DNA of 34,408 nt from an uncultured Pseudomonadota bacterium (GCA_946480245.1 CAMLIZ010000038.1:1-34408); one strand, 5' to 3'; counted from the stretch's first letter, positions 8,341 through 18,717 are shown. Program-made: numbers and translations. Notes: generated by a model from the letters alone, not told the origin.

Positions 8341-11300
8341 TCAGAACTTGTAGCTCAGGCCCACCACGAATCGACGCCCGGTCTGCTGCACCTCCACCAC
8401 CTCATTGGTGTGGCGCTCATGCGAGCGCAACACCGCATCGGTGAGGTTGAGTGCCTCGAAGGCCAGCGTGGTGTGGTCGTCGATCTTGTAGCCCAGGCGC
8501 AGGTCCACCTGCGCATATGGCTCGGTGTACACCGGGTTCGGGCCGGCGGCGTCAGCCACGGCCGACAGGAACTGGCCGCGCCAGTTGTAGGCCAGTCGCG
8601 CCTCGTAGTGGTCGTTCTCGTAGAAGCCCACCAGGTTGGCGCTGTTGCTGAGGCCGAGCAGCGCGAACTGCTGGCCGATCGACGCGTTGTCGTAGCTCAG
8701 GCCCGACTTGACCCAGGTGTAGTTGGCCTGCAGCCCGAAGCCGGTGTAGCCGAACATGTGCTGCCAGTTGAGCTCCGCACCCCACAGCCGCGCCTTGTCG
8801 GCGTTCACCGGCTCGGTGATCGTGAAGTTCATCACCGGATCGTTGGGCTGGCCCGGGATCACGCCGGCCGCCTTGTTCACGCCGCCCACGCCGTCGTAGG
8901 TGTTGAGGATGTAGTTGCGGATGCAGGTGAGGTCGCTGTCGGTGCAGCCGCCGGTGGACACCGCCTCCTGCCACCACTGGCCGTTGGCCGGCGTGTGGAT
9001 CGGGAACGGCGCACCCTGGACCTGCGTGGTGCCGGCGTAGTTGGAGATGAACTTGGCGAAGTAGCCAGCCGACAGGTAGCTGGACTTCGAGTAGTACCAC
9101 TCGAGCGAGAGGTCGAAGTTCTTCGACTTCAGCGGCTTGAGCGCCGGGTTTCCCTGCGAGCCGGTGCCGCCGTTCACGCGCGCCAGCTGGTCCAGCGTCT
9201 GACCGCCCTGGATCTGGTCCCAGCTGGGGCGGCCGATCGTCTCGCCGTAGCTGGCGCGGAACTTGAGCTGGCGCGTCAGGTCGGCGTCGAAGTCGACGCT
9301 GGGCAGCACGTAGCTGTACTTGCCCTTCAGCGTGGTGAAGTTGGGGTCGCCGAACTGCACCGAGTACTCGTTGTTGCCGGTCCAGTTGACGCCGGTGGCG
9401 ATGGGCACCAGCGCGCTCGAGGTGACGGTGGTGCGTTCGAAGCGCAGGCCGGCCGACAGGTTCATCGGCACCTTCCACTCCCAGGAGGTGTTGTATTGCG
9501 CGTAGGCACTCTGCGACTTCTCGGTGGTGCGGCGGTCCACCGAGTAGGCGTCGGGTGCCAGGTAGGCAGCCTGGTCGCCGCCGGCCGCCTGCACGGCGTA
9601 GTTGCGTACGGTGTTGAAGTCCCAGGTGTAGAACTGGTTGTACAGCGCGGGGTTGTTGCTGCCGCTGATGCGGCTGAAGTAGCGGTTCAGCGTGTCCGCG
9701 TGCCACAGGGTGTCGGGGTAGTCGGCCGGGCTGGTGGCGCCGCCCCAGGTGTCGTGCTGAACGAAGCCGTAGGCCGAGCGGTTCTTCACGTCGGTGAGCG
9801 CGAGGCCGAAGTTGACGCTGTCGCCGCTGTCGAAGTTGTACTTGCTGTGCAGCTGCGCCTGGTCCACCACGCCGCGCTGGTAGCTGTTGCGGAACGACGA
9901 GCCGGTTACCTGCATCAGCGTGGGATCGAGCGGCGCGTTGGCAATGCTCAGCACCGGAAAGTCCTGGCTGAAGTCGGTGCGGGTGTCGCCGCGGTTGAAC
10001 TGGGCGGCGCCGATGATCGCGTTGGAGCCGTAGGGGCTGTCGGGCTTGGAGACGGCGGTGGAGTGGTGCGCGTCGAACTCGAAGCGCAGCTTGTCGCTGG
10101 CCTTCCACGCCAGGTTGAAGCCGAGCGAATTGTTCACGTTGCGGGTGCCGAACTCGGCGCCCGCCATGGCCACGTCGCTGTTGCCGGCGGGGATCGACTC
10201 CTGGTAGAACACGGGGGCGGCGATCGGCCCGTCGGTCCACGAACTGACCGAGGGGCCGAAGTTGTACCAGGCCGACAACTCGTTGTGCTTCCACTGCAGC
10301 TTGTTCTGCGAGTACACGTAGTCCAGCGTGGCGGTGAGGTTGCGGTTGGGCTTGTACTGCAGCGTCAGCAGGCCGTTGGTGCGCTCGCGCTTGATGCCGT
10401 TGACTTCGTAAAGCGTGTTCTGGGGCACCGAGTAGATGTCGGTGGCCTGCGGGCGATTGGTGATGTTCTCGGAGCCGGGCTGTCCGGCCTGGGGGATCGT
10501 GCCCCAGTTGTTCTCGTCGCCGTGGAAGGTGCGCCAGCCGGCCGGCACGCCGGCCTGGTTGTAGCCCAGGTGGCGCACCTGGTAGCTGCCCGCCAGGGCC
10601 ACGCCGAACTGGCCGTCGGCGAAGGTGTTGCTGTAGATGCCTGAGATTTCCGGCGTCACCTTGTCGCCGCGGATCGATTCGGGCAGGCGCTGGTTGGACT
10701 GGTCGTTCACGCCCTTGATGCCGAACGCCGCATGCAGGCCCGGGTTGTCCAGCGGGCGCGCCGTCTTGATGTTCACGGTGGTGCCCATGCCGCCGCTGGG
10801 CGTGCTGGCGCGCGCCGTCTTGTAGACCTCGAGCGCGGCCACGGACTCGGCCGCGAGGTTGGCGAAGTCGAACGAGCGCGAGGTGGACGCCGAGGTCGCC
10901 TGCAGGCCCACACCTGGCATCTGGCGTCCGTTGAGCAGCACGAGGTTGAAGTCGGGCCCGACGCCGCGCACGGTGATCTTCGATCCCTCGCCGTTCTGAC
11001 GGTCGATCGACACGCCGCTGATGCGCCCGATCGCCTCGGCGAGGTTGGTGTCCGGGAACTTGTTGATGTCCTCCGCCACGATGCCGTCCACCATGCCGGT
11101 GGCGTCGCGCTTCAGGCTGAGCGAGCTCTCCAGGCTGTGCCGGATGCCGGTGACCACGACCGTCTCGACCGGCCGCTCCTCCTTGGCCGCTGCGGCGGGG
11201 GCGGAGGCCGCAGCGGCCGGCGCTGCAGCCGAGGCGGCGGCCGCCGGGGTCGCCGCCTGCTGCGCAAAGCCATGCCCCATGCCACCGATCAGCAGCCCGA

Positions 11301-11376
11301 CGGCGGCCGCCACGTGATTGGCGCGGAAGGCGGGGCGGCGATGCTGCCGGCGGCCGTCTGGGGAGCAAAAGGACAT
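8341..11376 (-). CDS. TonB-dependent outer-membrane receptor, probable glucan-oligosaccharide transporter
   Basis: The 1011-residue product has a signal peptide ending near GFA (residue 38). An Ala/Pro-rich linker follows (about 41-64), then the TonB box VETVVVTG (70-77). The plug domain includes NKFPDTNLAEAIGRISGVSI and ITVRGVGPDFNLVLLNGRQMPG. A long beta-barrel ends in GRRFVVGLSYKF with the usual terminal Phe. This is the Caulobacter/Xanthomonas-style large receptor used for carbohydrates. The ATG at 11376 is preceded by AGGAG at 8 bp; a longer frame to 11496 would put the operator inside the gene, so it was rejected. It is the first gene of the five-gene minus operon and divergent from the ABC operon, which supports oligosaccharide import. 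The glucan substrate is inferred from the neighbouring GH16, GH17 and GH1 genes. Confidence 0.93.
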   Translation of the reverse strand: MSFCSPDGRRQHRRPAFRANHVAAAVGLLIGGMGHGFAQQAATPAAAASAAAPAAAASAPAAAAKEERPVETVVVTGIRHSLESSLSLKRDATGMVDGIVAEDINKFPDTNLAEAIGRISGVSIDRQNGEGSKITVRGVGPDFNLVLLNGRQMPGVGLQATSASTSRSFDFANLAAESVAALEVYKTARASTPSGGMGTTVNIKTARPLDNPGLHAAFGIKGVNDQSNQRLPESIRGDKVTPEISGIYSNTFADGQFGVALAGSYQVRHLGYNQAGVPAGWRTFHGDENNWGTIPQAGQPGSENITNRPQATDIYSVPQNTLYEVNGIKRERTNGLLTLQYKPNRNLTATLDYVYSQNKLQWKHNELSAWYNFGPSVSSWTDGPIAAPVFYQESIPAGNSDVAMAGAEFGTRNVNNSLGFNLAWKASDKLRFEFDAHHSTAVSKPDSPYGSNAIIGAAQFNRGDTRTDFSQDFPVLSIANAPLDPTLMQVTGSSFRNSYQRGVVDQAQLHSKYNFDSGDSVNFGLALTDVKNRSAYGFVQHDTWGGATSPADYPDTLWHADTLNRYFSRISGSNNPALYNQFYTWDFNTVRNYAVQAAGGDQAAYLAPDAYSVDRRTTEKSQSAYAQYNTSWEWKVPMNLSAGLRFERTTVTSSALVPIATGVNWTGNNEYSVQFGDPNFTTLKGKYSYVLPSVDFDADLTRQLKFRASYGETIGRPSWDQIQGGQTLDQLARVNGGTGSQGNPALKPLKSKNFDLSLEWYYSKSSYLSAGYFAKFISNYAGTTQVQGAPFPIHTPANGQWWQEAVSTGGCTDSDLTCIRNYILNTYDGVGGVNKAAGVIPGQPNDPVMNFTITEPVNADKARLWGAELNWQHMFGYTGFGLQANYTWVKSGLSYDNASIGQQFALLGLSNSANLVGFYENDHYEARLAYNWRGQFLSAVADAAGPNPVYTEPYAQVDLRLGYKIDDHTTLAFEALNLTDAVLRSHERHTNEVVEVQQTGRRFVVGLSYKF

Positions 11377-11451
11377 GTCGGTCTCCTGTGGGTGTTGTGG
11401 GATGCCCTCCGGCATCGGTGTTTCGTTCATCATGCGCAACAGCGCTTCGCA

Positions 11452-11465
11452 TGAAAGCGGTTTCA
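11452..11465. promoter_or_regulatory. LacI-type operator next to the TonB-receptor promoter
   Basis: TGAAAGCGGTTTCA is a near-perfect 14-bp palindrome (only the pair flanking the central CG is asymmetric). It lies 76 bp before the receptor start codon and 3 bp downstream, in the direction of transcription, of the candidate -10 at 11468-11473. That is an ideal repressor position. Confidence 0.8.
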
Positions 11466-11467
11466 AA

Positions 11468-11495
11468 ATACTAAGGCGAATGCCGCAACGGTCCA
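11468..11495 (-). promoter_or_regulatory. Candidate sigma-70 promoter of the TonB-receptor operon
   Basis: On the minus strand TGGACC (11495-11490) and TAGTAT (11473-11468) are separated by 16 bp, each matching four of six consensus bases. The LacI-type operator begins 3 bp downstream of the -10. The assignment is tentative because both hexamers are imperfect. Confidence 0.4.
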
Positions 11496-11496
11496 C

Positions 11497-11512
11497 TTAG
11501 GGCACACCCTAA
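11497..11512. promoter_or_regulatory. Perfect hexamer inverted repeat in the divergent region, possible second regulator site
   Basis: TTAGGG and CCCTAA flank CACA, a perfect 6-bp-arm inverted repeat located just upstream of the candidate -35 of the TonB-receptor operon. It is unlike the LacI-type sites. It could bind another regulator or be chance; it occurs once here. Confidence 0.3.
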
Positions 11513-11531
11513 TTGCTCGGTGGGTAGCGGG

Positions 11532-11545
11532 TGAAATCGCTTTCA
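11532..11545. promoter_or_regulatory. LacI-type operator in the middle of the divergent region
   Basis: TGAAATCGCTTTCA matches the same 14-bp palindrome with central CG. Its centre is 80 bp from that of the 11452 site and 62 bp from that of the 11594 site. The spacing could allow looping between the divergent promoters. Confidence 0.78.
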
Positions 11546-11593
11546 GCCCGGGGTTTCCCCCGATTCGAGGTGAAGAAGGGCTGGGCAGAATTG

Positions 11594-11607
11594 TGAAAGC
11601 GTTTTCA
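11594..11607. promoter_or_regulatory. LacI-type operator in front of the sugar ABC operon
   Basis: TGAAAGCGTTTTCA fits the shared palindrome and ends 21 bp before the ATG of the sugar-binding protein. A GTG at 11593 in the same frame would place the operator inside the coding sequence and was rejected as start. Confidence 0.8.
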
Positions 11608-11628
11608 TACACATCTCGCGCCCGCTCC

Positions 11629-12918
11629 ATGTCGCCCGCATCGCCCGCCCACGTTCCCTTCCCTGCGGGATGCAGCCGGCGCGCCGCATTGGCCGCAGGC
11701 CTGGCCTGCGCGCTGCCCGCTCGCGCCATCCCGGCGCGAACCCTCACGGTGGCCGCCTTTCCGCGCATCGACGAGATCGTGAAGGCGGCCGCCGCCGGCG
11801 CCTGGGTGCAGCGCCATCCCGAGGTCGGCGTCCAGGTGGTGAGCCGCAGCTACAAGGATCACCACACCGCGATGACCACAGCGCTGTCCACCGCGGTGGG
11901 CCTGCCGGACGTGATGGCGCTGGAGTCGCGCTACCTGGGCAGCTTTGCGCTCGGCGCCGGGCTGGAGAACCTGTCCCGCCCGCCGTACAGCGCCGACCGC
12001 TTCGCGCCCCGCTTCGTGGGCTTCGCCTGGCAGCAGTCGCACGGGCTTCATGGCCAAGCGGTGGCGCTGCCCACCGACATCGGCCCCGGCACCTTGCTGT
12101 ACCGCGCCGACCTGCTGGCCAAGGCCGGGCTGGCCGAAGACGAGCTCACGCGCTCCTGGGAGTCTTACGTGGAGGCCGGCGTGCGCCTGAAGAAGGCTAC
12201 CGGCGCCTACCTGCTGGGCAGCGCGCAATCGCTGTCCGACATCATCGTGCGCGGCGTGAAGCGCGGCGAGGGCCGGTACTTCGACGCCGACAACCGCCCG
12301 CTGGTCACCGGCGAGCGCTTCGTGCGCGCCTTCGAGCTGGCCCGGCGCGTGCGCGCCGAAGGGTTGGACGCGCGCGTGCAGCCGTGGAGCAACGAGTGGG
12401 CCGAAGGCTTCAAGCGCGGCCAGGTGGCCACCGACCTGCGCGGCTCCTGGATGGTGGGGCAGATGGCGAACTGGATCGCCCCCGACACGCGCGGCCTGTG
12501 GCGTGCTGCCCAACTGCCCGGCGGCACGTATGCCGCTTTCGGCGGCACCTTCTACGCGATGCCTCGCCGCGCGGCGCCCGAGAACAAGGCGCTGGCCTGG
12601 GAATTCATGCAGCTGCTCACGATGGACCCGGCACTGCAACTCGCCGCCTTCAAGCAGGAGGACGCGTTCCCCGCGCTGCAGGACGTCTACGGCGATGCGT
12701 TCTTCGAGCAGCCGCTGCCCTTCCTCGGCGGCCAGCGTGCGCGCATGCTGTGGCGCGACGCCGCGCGGCGCATCGTGGTGCCGCCCACCCACAAGCAGAA
12801 CACCTTTGCAGACGAAGTGATCAACACCGAGCTCGACAACGTGATCGCCCGCGACAAGCCCATTGCGCAGGCGTTGGCCGACGCGCAGCGCCTGCTGGAA
12901 AAGCGCGCCCGGCGTTGA
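11629..12918 (+). CDS. Sugar ABC transporter substrate-binding protein (MalE/UgpB-like), possible Tat export
   Basis: The 429-residue family-1-type solute-binding protein would capture oligosaccharides in the periplasm for the adjacent permeases. The N-terminus holds CSRRAALAAGLACALPARA, a twin-arginine-like signal (SRRxxL), so Tat export is possible though the motif is not perfect. The mature start is near ARTLTVAAFPRIDEIV. Typical features are GLPDVMALES, AVALPTDIGPGTLLYRADLL, ATDLRGSWMVGQMA and the C-terminal EVINTELDNVI. The ATG at 11629 was chosen because the earlier GTG lies in the operator; the Shine-Dalgarno is weak. The first permease starts 11 bp after the stop. It is the first gene of the six-gene glucan import operon. 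Confidence 0.9.
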   Translation: MSPASPAHVPFPAGCSRRAALAAGLACALPARAIPARTLTVAAFPRIDEIVKAAAAGAWVQRHPEVGVQVVSRSYKDHHTAMTTALSTAVGLPDVMALESRYLGSFALGAGLENLSRPPYSADRFAPRFVGFAWQQSHGLHGQAVALPTDIGPGTLLYRADLLAKAGLAEDELTRSWESYVEAGVRLKKATGAYLLGSAQSLSDIIVRGVKRGEGRYFDADNRPLVTGERFVRAFELARRVRAEGLDARVQPWSNEWAEGFKRGQVATDLRGSWMVGQMANWIAPDTRGLWRAAQLPGGTYAAFGGTFYAMPRRAAPENKALAWEFMQLLTMDPALQLAAFKQEDAFPALQDVYGDAFFEQPLPFLGGQRARMLWRDAARRIVVPPTHKQNTFADEVINTELDNVIARDKPIAQALADAQRLLEKRARR

Positions 12919-12929
12919 AACATCACCCC

Positions 12930-13835
12930 ATGCGACTGCCTTCGCTGCCCCCCCGCTGGGCGCCCTACGTGTTCCTCAGCCCGTTCCTGGTGCTGTTCGT
13001 GGTGTTCGCGCTGTTCCCGCTGGCGTTCTCGCTGTACCTCGCGTTCCAGTCCTGGGATCCCACCAGCGGCCTGGACGCGATGGAGTACGTGGGCCTGGCG
13101 AACTTCAGCTTCGCGCTGCAGGACGACTGGTTCTGGAAGTCGCTGCGCAACACCGTGTGGCTGGCGCTGGCCGCCGGGGCGCCGCAGCACCTGGTGGCAA
13201 TCCCGCTGGCGGTGTTCATCCACCGCTCGTTCAAGCGCCTGCGCGACGGCGTGGCGGGCGCGTACTTCCTGCCCTACATCACCTCCACCGTGGCCATTGC
13301 GTTGCTGTTCAGCGCGCTGTTCTCGGCCGACTACGGCTTGATCAACGCCGGGCTGCGCGCGCTCGGCTTGCACGGCGTCGCCTGGCTCGACGAGCCCGCG
13401 GCGCTGCGACCGGCAATCGCGTTGCTCGTGTTCTGGCGCTACCTGGGATTCAACCTCGTGCTGTACCTCGCCGCGCTGCAGACGGTGCCGAAGGACCTGT
13501 ACGAAGCGGCCACACTGGACGGTGCTGGCGCCTGGAGCCAGTTCTGGCACATCACGCTGCCGGGCATCCGGCCCATGGTGTATTTCGGCGTCACGCTCAG
13601 CGTGATCGGCGGCCTGCAGCTGTTCGAGGAGCCCTTCATCCTCACTGGCGGCTCCGACCGGCCGATCGGCGGCCCCGACCAGGCGGGCATGACCTCGGCG
13701 CTGTACCTGTACCGCATGGCCTTCGACTTCAACGACTTCGGTGGCGCCAGCGCGATGTCGTGGCTGCTGCTGGTGGTGGTGGCCGCGCTCACCTGGGGCA
13801 CCCACCGGGCTTTCCGCGAAAGGGGGCAGCGATGA
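12930..13835 (+). CDS. Sugar ABC transporter permease (MalF/UgpA-like)
   Basis: The 301-residue inner-membrane permease has about six hydrophobic segments, starting with APYVFLSPFLVLFVVFALFP. The EAA loop that docks to the ATPase is visible as EAATLDGAGAWSQFWHITLP (about residues 192-211). FILTGGSDRPIGGPDQAG near the C-terminus is typical of CUT1-family sugar permeases. The ATG at 12930 follows the binding-protein gene by 11 bp with little Shine-Dalgarno, so coupled translation is likely. Its TGA overlaps the next start (ATGA at 13832-13835). It should form a heterodimer with the next product. Confidence 0.94.
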   Translation: MRLPSLPPRWAPYVFLSPFLVLFVVFALFPLAFSLYLAFQSWDPTSGLDAMEYVGLANFSFALQDDWFWKSLRNTVWLALAAGAPQHLVAIPLAVFIHRSFKRLRDGVAGAYFLPYITSTVAIALLFSALFSADYGLINAGLRALGLHGVAWLDEPAALRPAIALLVFWRYLGFNLVLYLAALQTVPKDLYEAATLDGAGAWSQFWHITLPGIRPMVYFGVTLSVIGGLQLFEEPFILTGGSDRPIGGPDQAGMTSALYLYRMAFDFNDFGGASAMSWLLLVVVAALTWGTHRAFRERGQR

Positions 13836-14653
13836 GCCGGCCGATGTCCAACGGGGCCGCCCATTTGTTGGTGGGCGCGGGGGCGCTCATCATGCTGGCG
13901 CCGTTCTACCTGATGTTCGTGTTTGCGACGCATGCGCGCAGCGAGATCTTCGACCTGCCCCCGCCGCTGTGGTTCGGCCACGACCTGCTGGCCAACCTGA
14001 AGATCCTCACCGACAAGCTGCCGTTCTGGCGCAACGTGGGCTGGAGCCTGTACGTGGCGTTGATGTCCACCGCGCTCACGCTGCTGTTCTGCTCGATGGC
14101 CGGCTACGCCTTCGCCTTGATGGAGTTCCGCTTCAAGAAGGCGCTGTTCGCGCTGGTGATGGCCACGATGCTGATGCCCTCGTTCATGAAGATGATCCCC
14201 ACCTTCCTCGTGATGGACGCGCTGGGCTGGATCGACACCCACCGCGCGCTCTACGTGCCCGGTGCGGCCAGCGCCTTCGGCATCTTCCTGATGCGGCAGT
14301 ACGCGCTAAGCGCGGTGCCGCCCGAGCTGATAGAGGCCGCGCGCATGGACGGCTGCGGCGAGTTCGGCATCTACCTGCACATCGTGCTGCCGCTGCTGAA
14401 GCCCGCGCTCGGCACGCTGGGGCTGATCACCTTCATCTCGTCGTGGAACAACTTCATCGATCCGCTGATCGTGATGCGCACGCTCGACAACTACACGCTG
14501 CCGCTGGCGCTGCGCAGCATGCAAAGCACTACCAACACGGAGTGGGGTGCGCTGATGGCGGGTTCCGCCGTGGCCACGATCCCGCTGCTCGTCCTGTTCG
14601 CAATTTCCTCGCGCCAGCTGATCGCCGGCCTCACCGCCGGCGCCGTGAAGTAG
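13832..14653 (+). CDS. Sugar ABC transporter permease (MalG/UgpE-like)
   Basis: This 273-residue CUT1-type permease has an N-terminal membrane segment (LLVGAGALIMLAPFYLMFVF). It continues with further segments such as FALVMATMLMPSFMKMIPTF, and has the EAA loop EAARMDGCGEFGIYLHIVLP. NNFIDPLIVMRTLDNYTLP is the usual MalG-like C-terminal region. The start overlaps the previous stop by 4 bp; the longer open frame upstream is a shadow of the first permease. The GH1 gene begins 17 bp downstream. It works with the MalF-like protein and the ATPase encoded at 16047. Confidence 0.94.
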   Translation: MSRPMSNGAAHLLVGAGALIMLAPFYLMFVFATHARSEIFDLPPPLWFGHDLLANLKILTDKLPFWRNVGWSLYVALMSTALTLLFCSMAGYAFALMEFRFKKALFALVMATMLMPSFMKMIPTFLVMDALGWIDTHRALYVPGAASAFGIFLMRQYALSAVPPELIEAARMDGCGEFGIYLHIVLPLLKPALGTLGLITFISSWNNFIDPLIVMRTLDNYTLPLALRSMQSTTNTEWGALMAGSAVATIPLLVLFAISSRQLIAGLTAGAVK

Positions 14654-14670
14654 CCGCCTCTCTCGCACTG

Positions 14671-16044
<1,374 letters not shown>

Positions 16045-16046
16045 CC

Positions 16047-17102
<1,056 letters not shown>

Positions 17103-17124
17103 AGCGCAACGCGAGGCACACCCC

Positions 17125-17970
17125 ATGCCATCTTGCTCCGCTCGCCGTCGGTTTCGCTGGGCCACGTGCGGTACCGGCATGGTGCTGGCCATCGGCAGCA
17201 GCGTCGCAGCCCCGGCACCCACGAGCCCCGACGTGCCGCCCGGCTACCAACTGGTGTGGGCCGACGAGTTCGACCAGGACGGCCTGCCCGATCCCGCCAA
17301 GTGGGGCTTCGACACCACGCGCAACAGCGTTGGTTGGCACAACCGTGAGCTGCAGTACTACGGCGCACCGGGCTCGGGCAATGCGGTGGTGCGCAACGGC
17401 CGGCTCGTGATCACCGCGCGCCGCGAAGCGCCGGCTTCCGCGCCCGATTGGGGCGGCCAACGCTACACCTCGGCGCGCCTGCTCACGCGCGGCAAGGCCG
17501 AGTGGACCTACGGCTTCTTCGAGGTGCGCGCCAAGCTGCCCTGCGGCCGCGGCACTTGGCCGGCGATCTGGATGCTGGGCCGCGGCGGCCGCTGGCCCGA
17601 GGACGGCGAGCTCGACATCATGGAACACGTGGGTCGTCAGCCGGGGCGCGTGGCCAGTACCGTGCACATGGCGGCCGGGCACGGCGCACACGGAGTGGGT
17701 GGCGCGCAGCGCGTGGCCGATGCCTGCACGGCGTTCCACCGCTACCAGCTGCACTGGACCGCGCAGGGCGTGACCTTCGGCGTCGACGGCTTCGTCCACG
17801 CCTACTATCCGCGCATGACGCTCGGCCCCGACGCGTGGCCGTTCGATGCACCGCAGTACCTGCTGCTCAACCTGGCAATCGGCGGCTTCCTGGGCGGGGA
17901 GGTGGACGACCGGATCTTTCCGGTGGCCCTGGAGGTGGACTACGTGCGGGTGTATCAGCCCGCACCCTAA
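17125..17970 (+). CDS. GH16 beta-1,3-glucanase (laminarinase-like), secreted
   Basis: The 281-residue protein is a glycoside hydrolase family 16 endo-glucanase. An N-terminal basic and hydrophobic leader (RRRFRW through AIGSSVAAPAP) indicates export. The catalytic motif GELDIMEHVG gives nucleophile Glu162, Asp164 and acid/base Glu167. The ExDxxE form with the extra Met is typical of laminarinase-type GH16 members. YQLVWADEFDQDGLPDPAKW, NRELQYY, GRGTWPAIWMLG and FFLLNLAIGG-like sequence (YLLLNLAIGGFLGG) support the family. It is the last gene of the operon (22 bp after the ATPase, GAGG upstream). It would cut beta-1,3-glucan outside the cytoplasm to supply the receptor and importer. Confidence 0.95.
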   Translation: MPSCSARRRFRWATCGTGMVLAIGSSVAAPAPTSPDVPPGYQLVWADEFDQDGLPDPAKWGFDTTRNSVGWHNRELQYYGAPGSGNAVVRNGRLVITARREAPASAPDWGGQRYTSARLLTRGKAEWTYGFFEVRAKLPCGRGTWPAIWMLGRGGRWPEDGELDIMEHVGRQPGRVASTVHMAAGHGAHGVGGAQRVADACTAFHRYQLHWTAQGVTFGVDGFVHAYYPRMTLGPDAWPFDAPQYLLLNLAIGGFLGGEVDDRIFPVALEVDYVRVYQPAP

Positions 17971-17992
17971 CCGTGGGTCAGGCCTGCGAGCC

Positions 17993-18217
17993 TTGCCAGT
18001 CGAGGCCGGACCGGAGGCGATCGTGGTGCAGTTCGGTGAGCGGTGATGCTACAAGTACACCTGCGCGAGCGCGGGCCGGCTCAACGTCGAGCGCATGAAG
18101 CGACTGGCCGCGGCAGGGCAGGGCCTGAGCGGCTTTGTGAGCCGGTTCGTGCGCGACGCATACCAGCAGAAATGGCCCGTTGGCCGGCGCCCGGGCCGCA
18201 CGAGGGGTAAGCCATGA
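17993..18217 (+). pseudogene. Small ORF broken by an in-frame TGA, upstream of the NTF2-like gene
   Basis: One reading frame shows coding-like sequence on both sides of a TGA at 18044-18046: EAIVVQFGER before it and YKYTCASAGRLNVERMK, then GLSGFVSRFVRDAYQQKW, after it. The second part looks like the C-terminal part of a small KTSC-like conserved protein (by impression; not searched). It ends at 18217, overlapping the next start by ATGA, which is what an intact operon partner would do. It could be a decayed gene, a sequence error (TGG read as TGA), or a 40-residue gene starting at the ATG at 18095. This is the only content of the 243-bp gap between GH16 and the next gene. Confidence 0.4.
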
Positions 18218-18696
18218 CGATGGAATCGCAAGGTGTTCGCGCGGCACTGTGGAAGGCCGTCGCGCTGGCGCCGGTGCTGTTCATCAGCGCGGGTGCGTAC
18301 GCCGGCGCGGACCGGGCCACGCTGCAGCAGCAGGTGTTCGCCGCCGAGCGCGCCTTTGCCAAGACGATGGCCGACCGCGACTTCGAAGCCTTCGGCCGTT
18401 TCGTGGCCGACGAGGCCGTCTTCTTCTCGGCTGCAACGCCGCTGCGGGGCCGGCAAGCGGTGATGGAGCGCTGGAAGCGCTTCTACGACAATCCGCAGGC
18501 GCCGTTTTCCTGGGAACCGGACCAGGTGGAGGTGCTCGACTCCGGCACGCTGGCCCACAGCAGCGGGCCGGTGCACGACGCGGGCGGCAAGCTGGTGGGC
18601 CGCTTCAACAGCGTCTGGCGACAGGAATCGCCGGGCGTGTGGCGCGTGGTGTTCGACCGCGGAGAAAACGTGTGCGAATGCGCGCAGAAGCCTTGA
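18214..18696 (+). CDS. Secreted NTF2/SnoaL-like (DUF4440-type) protein
   Basis: The 160-residue protein has a signal peptide (hydrophobic ALWKAVALAPVLFISAGAYA, cleavage after about residue 30). An NTF2-like fold domain follows: LQQQVFAAERAFAKTMADRDFEAFGRFVADEAVFF, then the LRGRQAVMERWKRFY segment characteristic of DUF4440/SnoaL-like proteins. No catalytic residues are assigned; members range from enzymes to binding proteins. The start ATG at 18214 overlaps the broken ORF upstream and has GAGGGG seven bases before it. It converges with the TolC gene at 21 bp distance. The CECAQKP C-terminus has two Cys that may pair in the periplasm. Specific function unknown. Confidence 0.8.
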   Translation: MTMESQGVRAALWKAVALAPVLFISAGAYAGADRATLQQQVFAAERAFAKTMADRDFEAFGRFVADEAVFFSAATPLRGRQAVMERWKRFYDNPQAPFSWEPDQVEVLDSGTLAHSSGPVHDAGGKLVGRFNSVWRQESPGVWRVVFDRGENVCECAQKP

Positions 18697-18717
18697 GGCG
18701 CGTCCGCGCTGCGCCGG

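Noticed and set aside
6142..10644. A 1500-residue plus-strand open frame antisense to the receptor and halogenase genes
   Set aside because: Composition is a shadow of the GC-rich minus-strand genes; it has no domain and runs across four real genes.
8341..11496. Longer TonB-receptor start at 11496
   Set aside because: It would place a LacI-type operator within the gene; the ATG at 11376 has a strong Shine-Dalgarno and the signal peptide.
11593..11628. GTG start of the sugar-binding protein at 11593
   Set aside because: The codons coincide with the operator, and the real signal sequence starts after the ATG at 11629.
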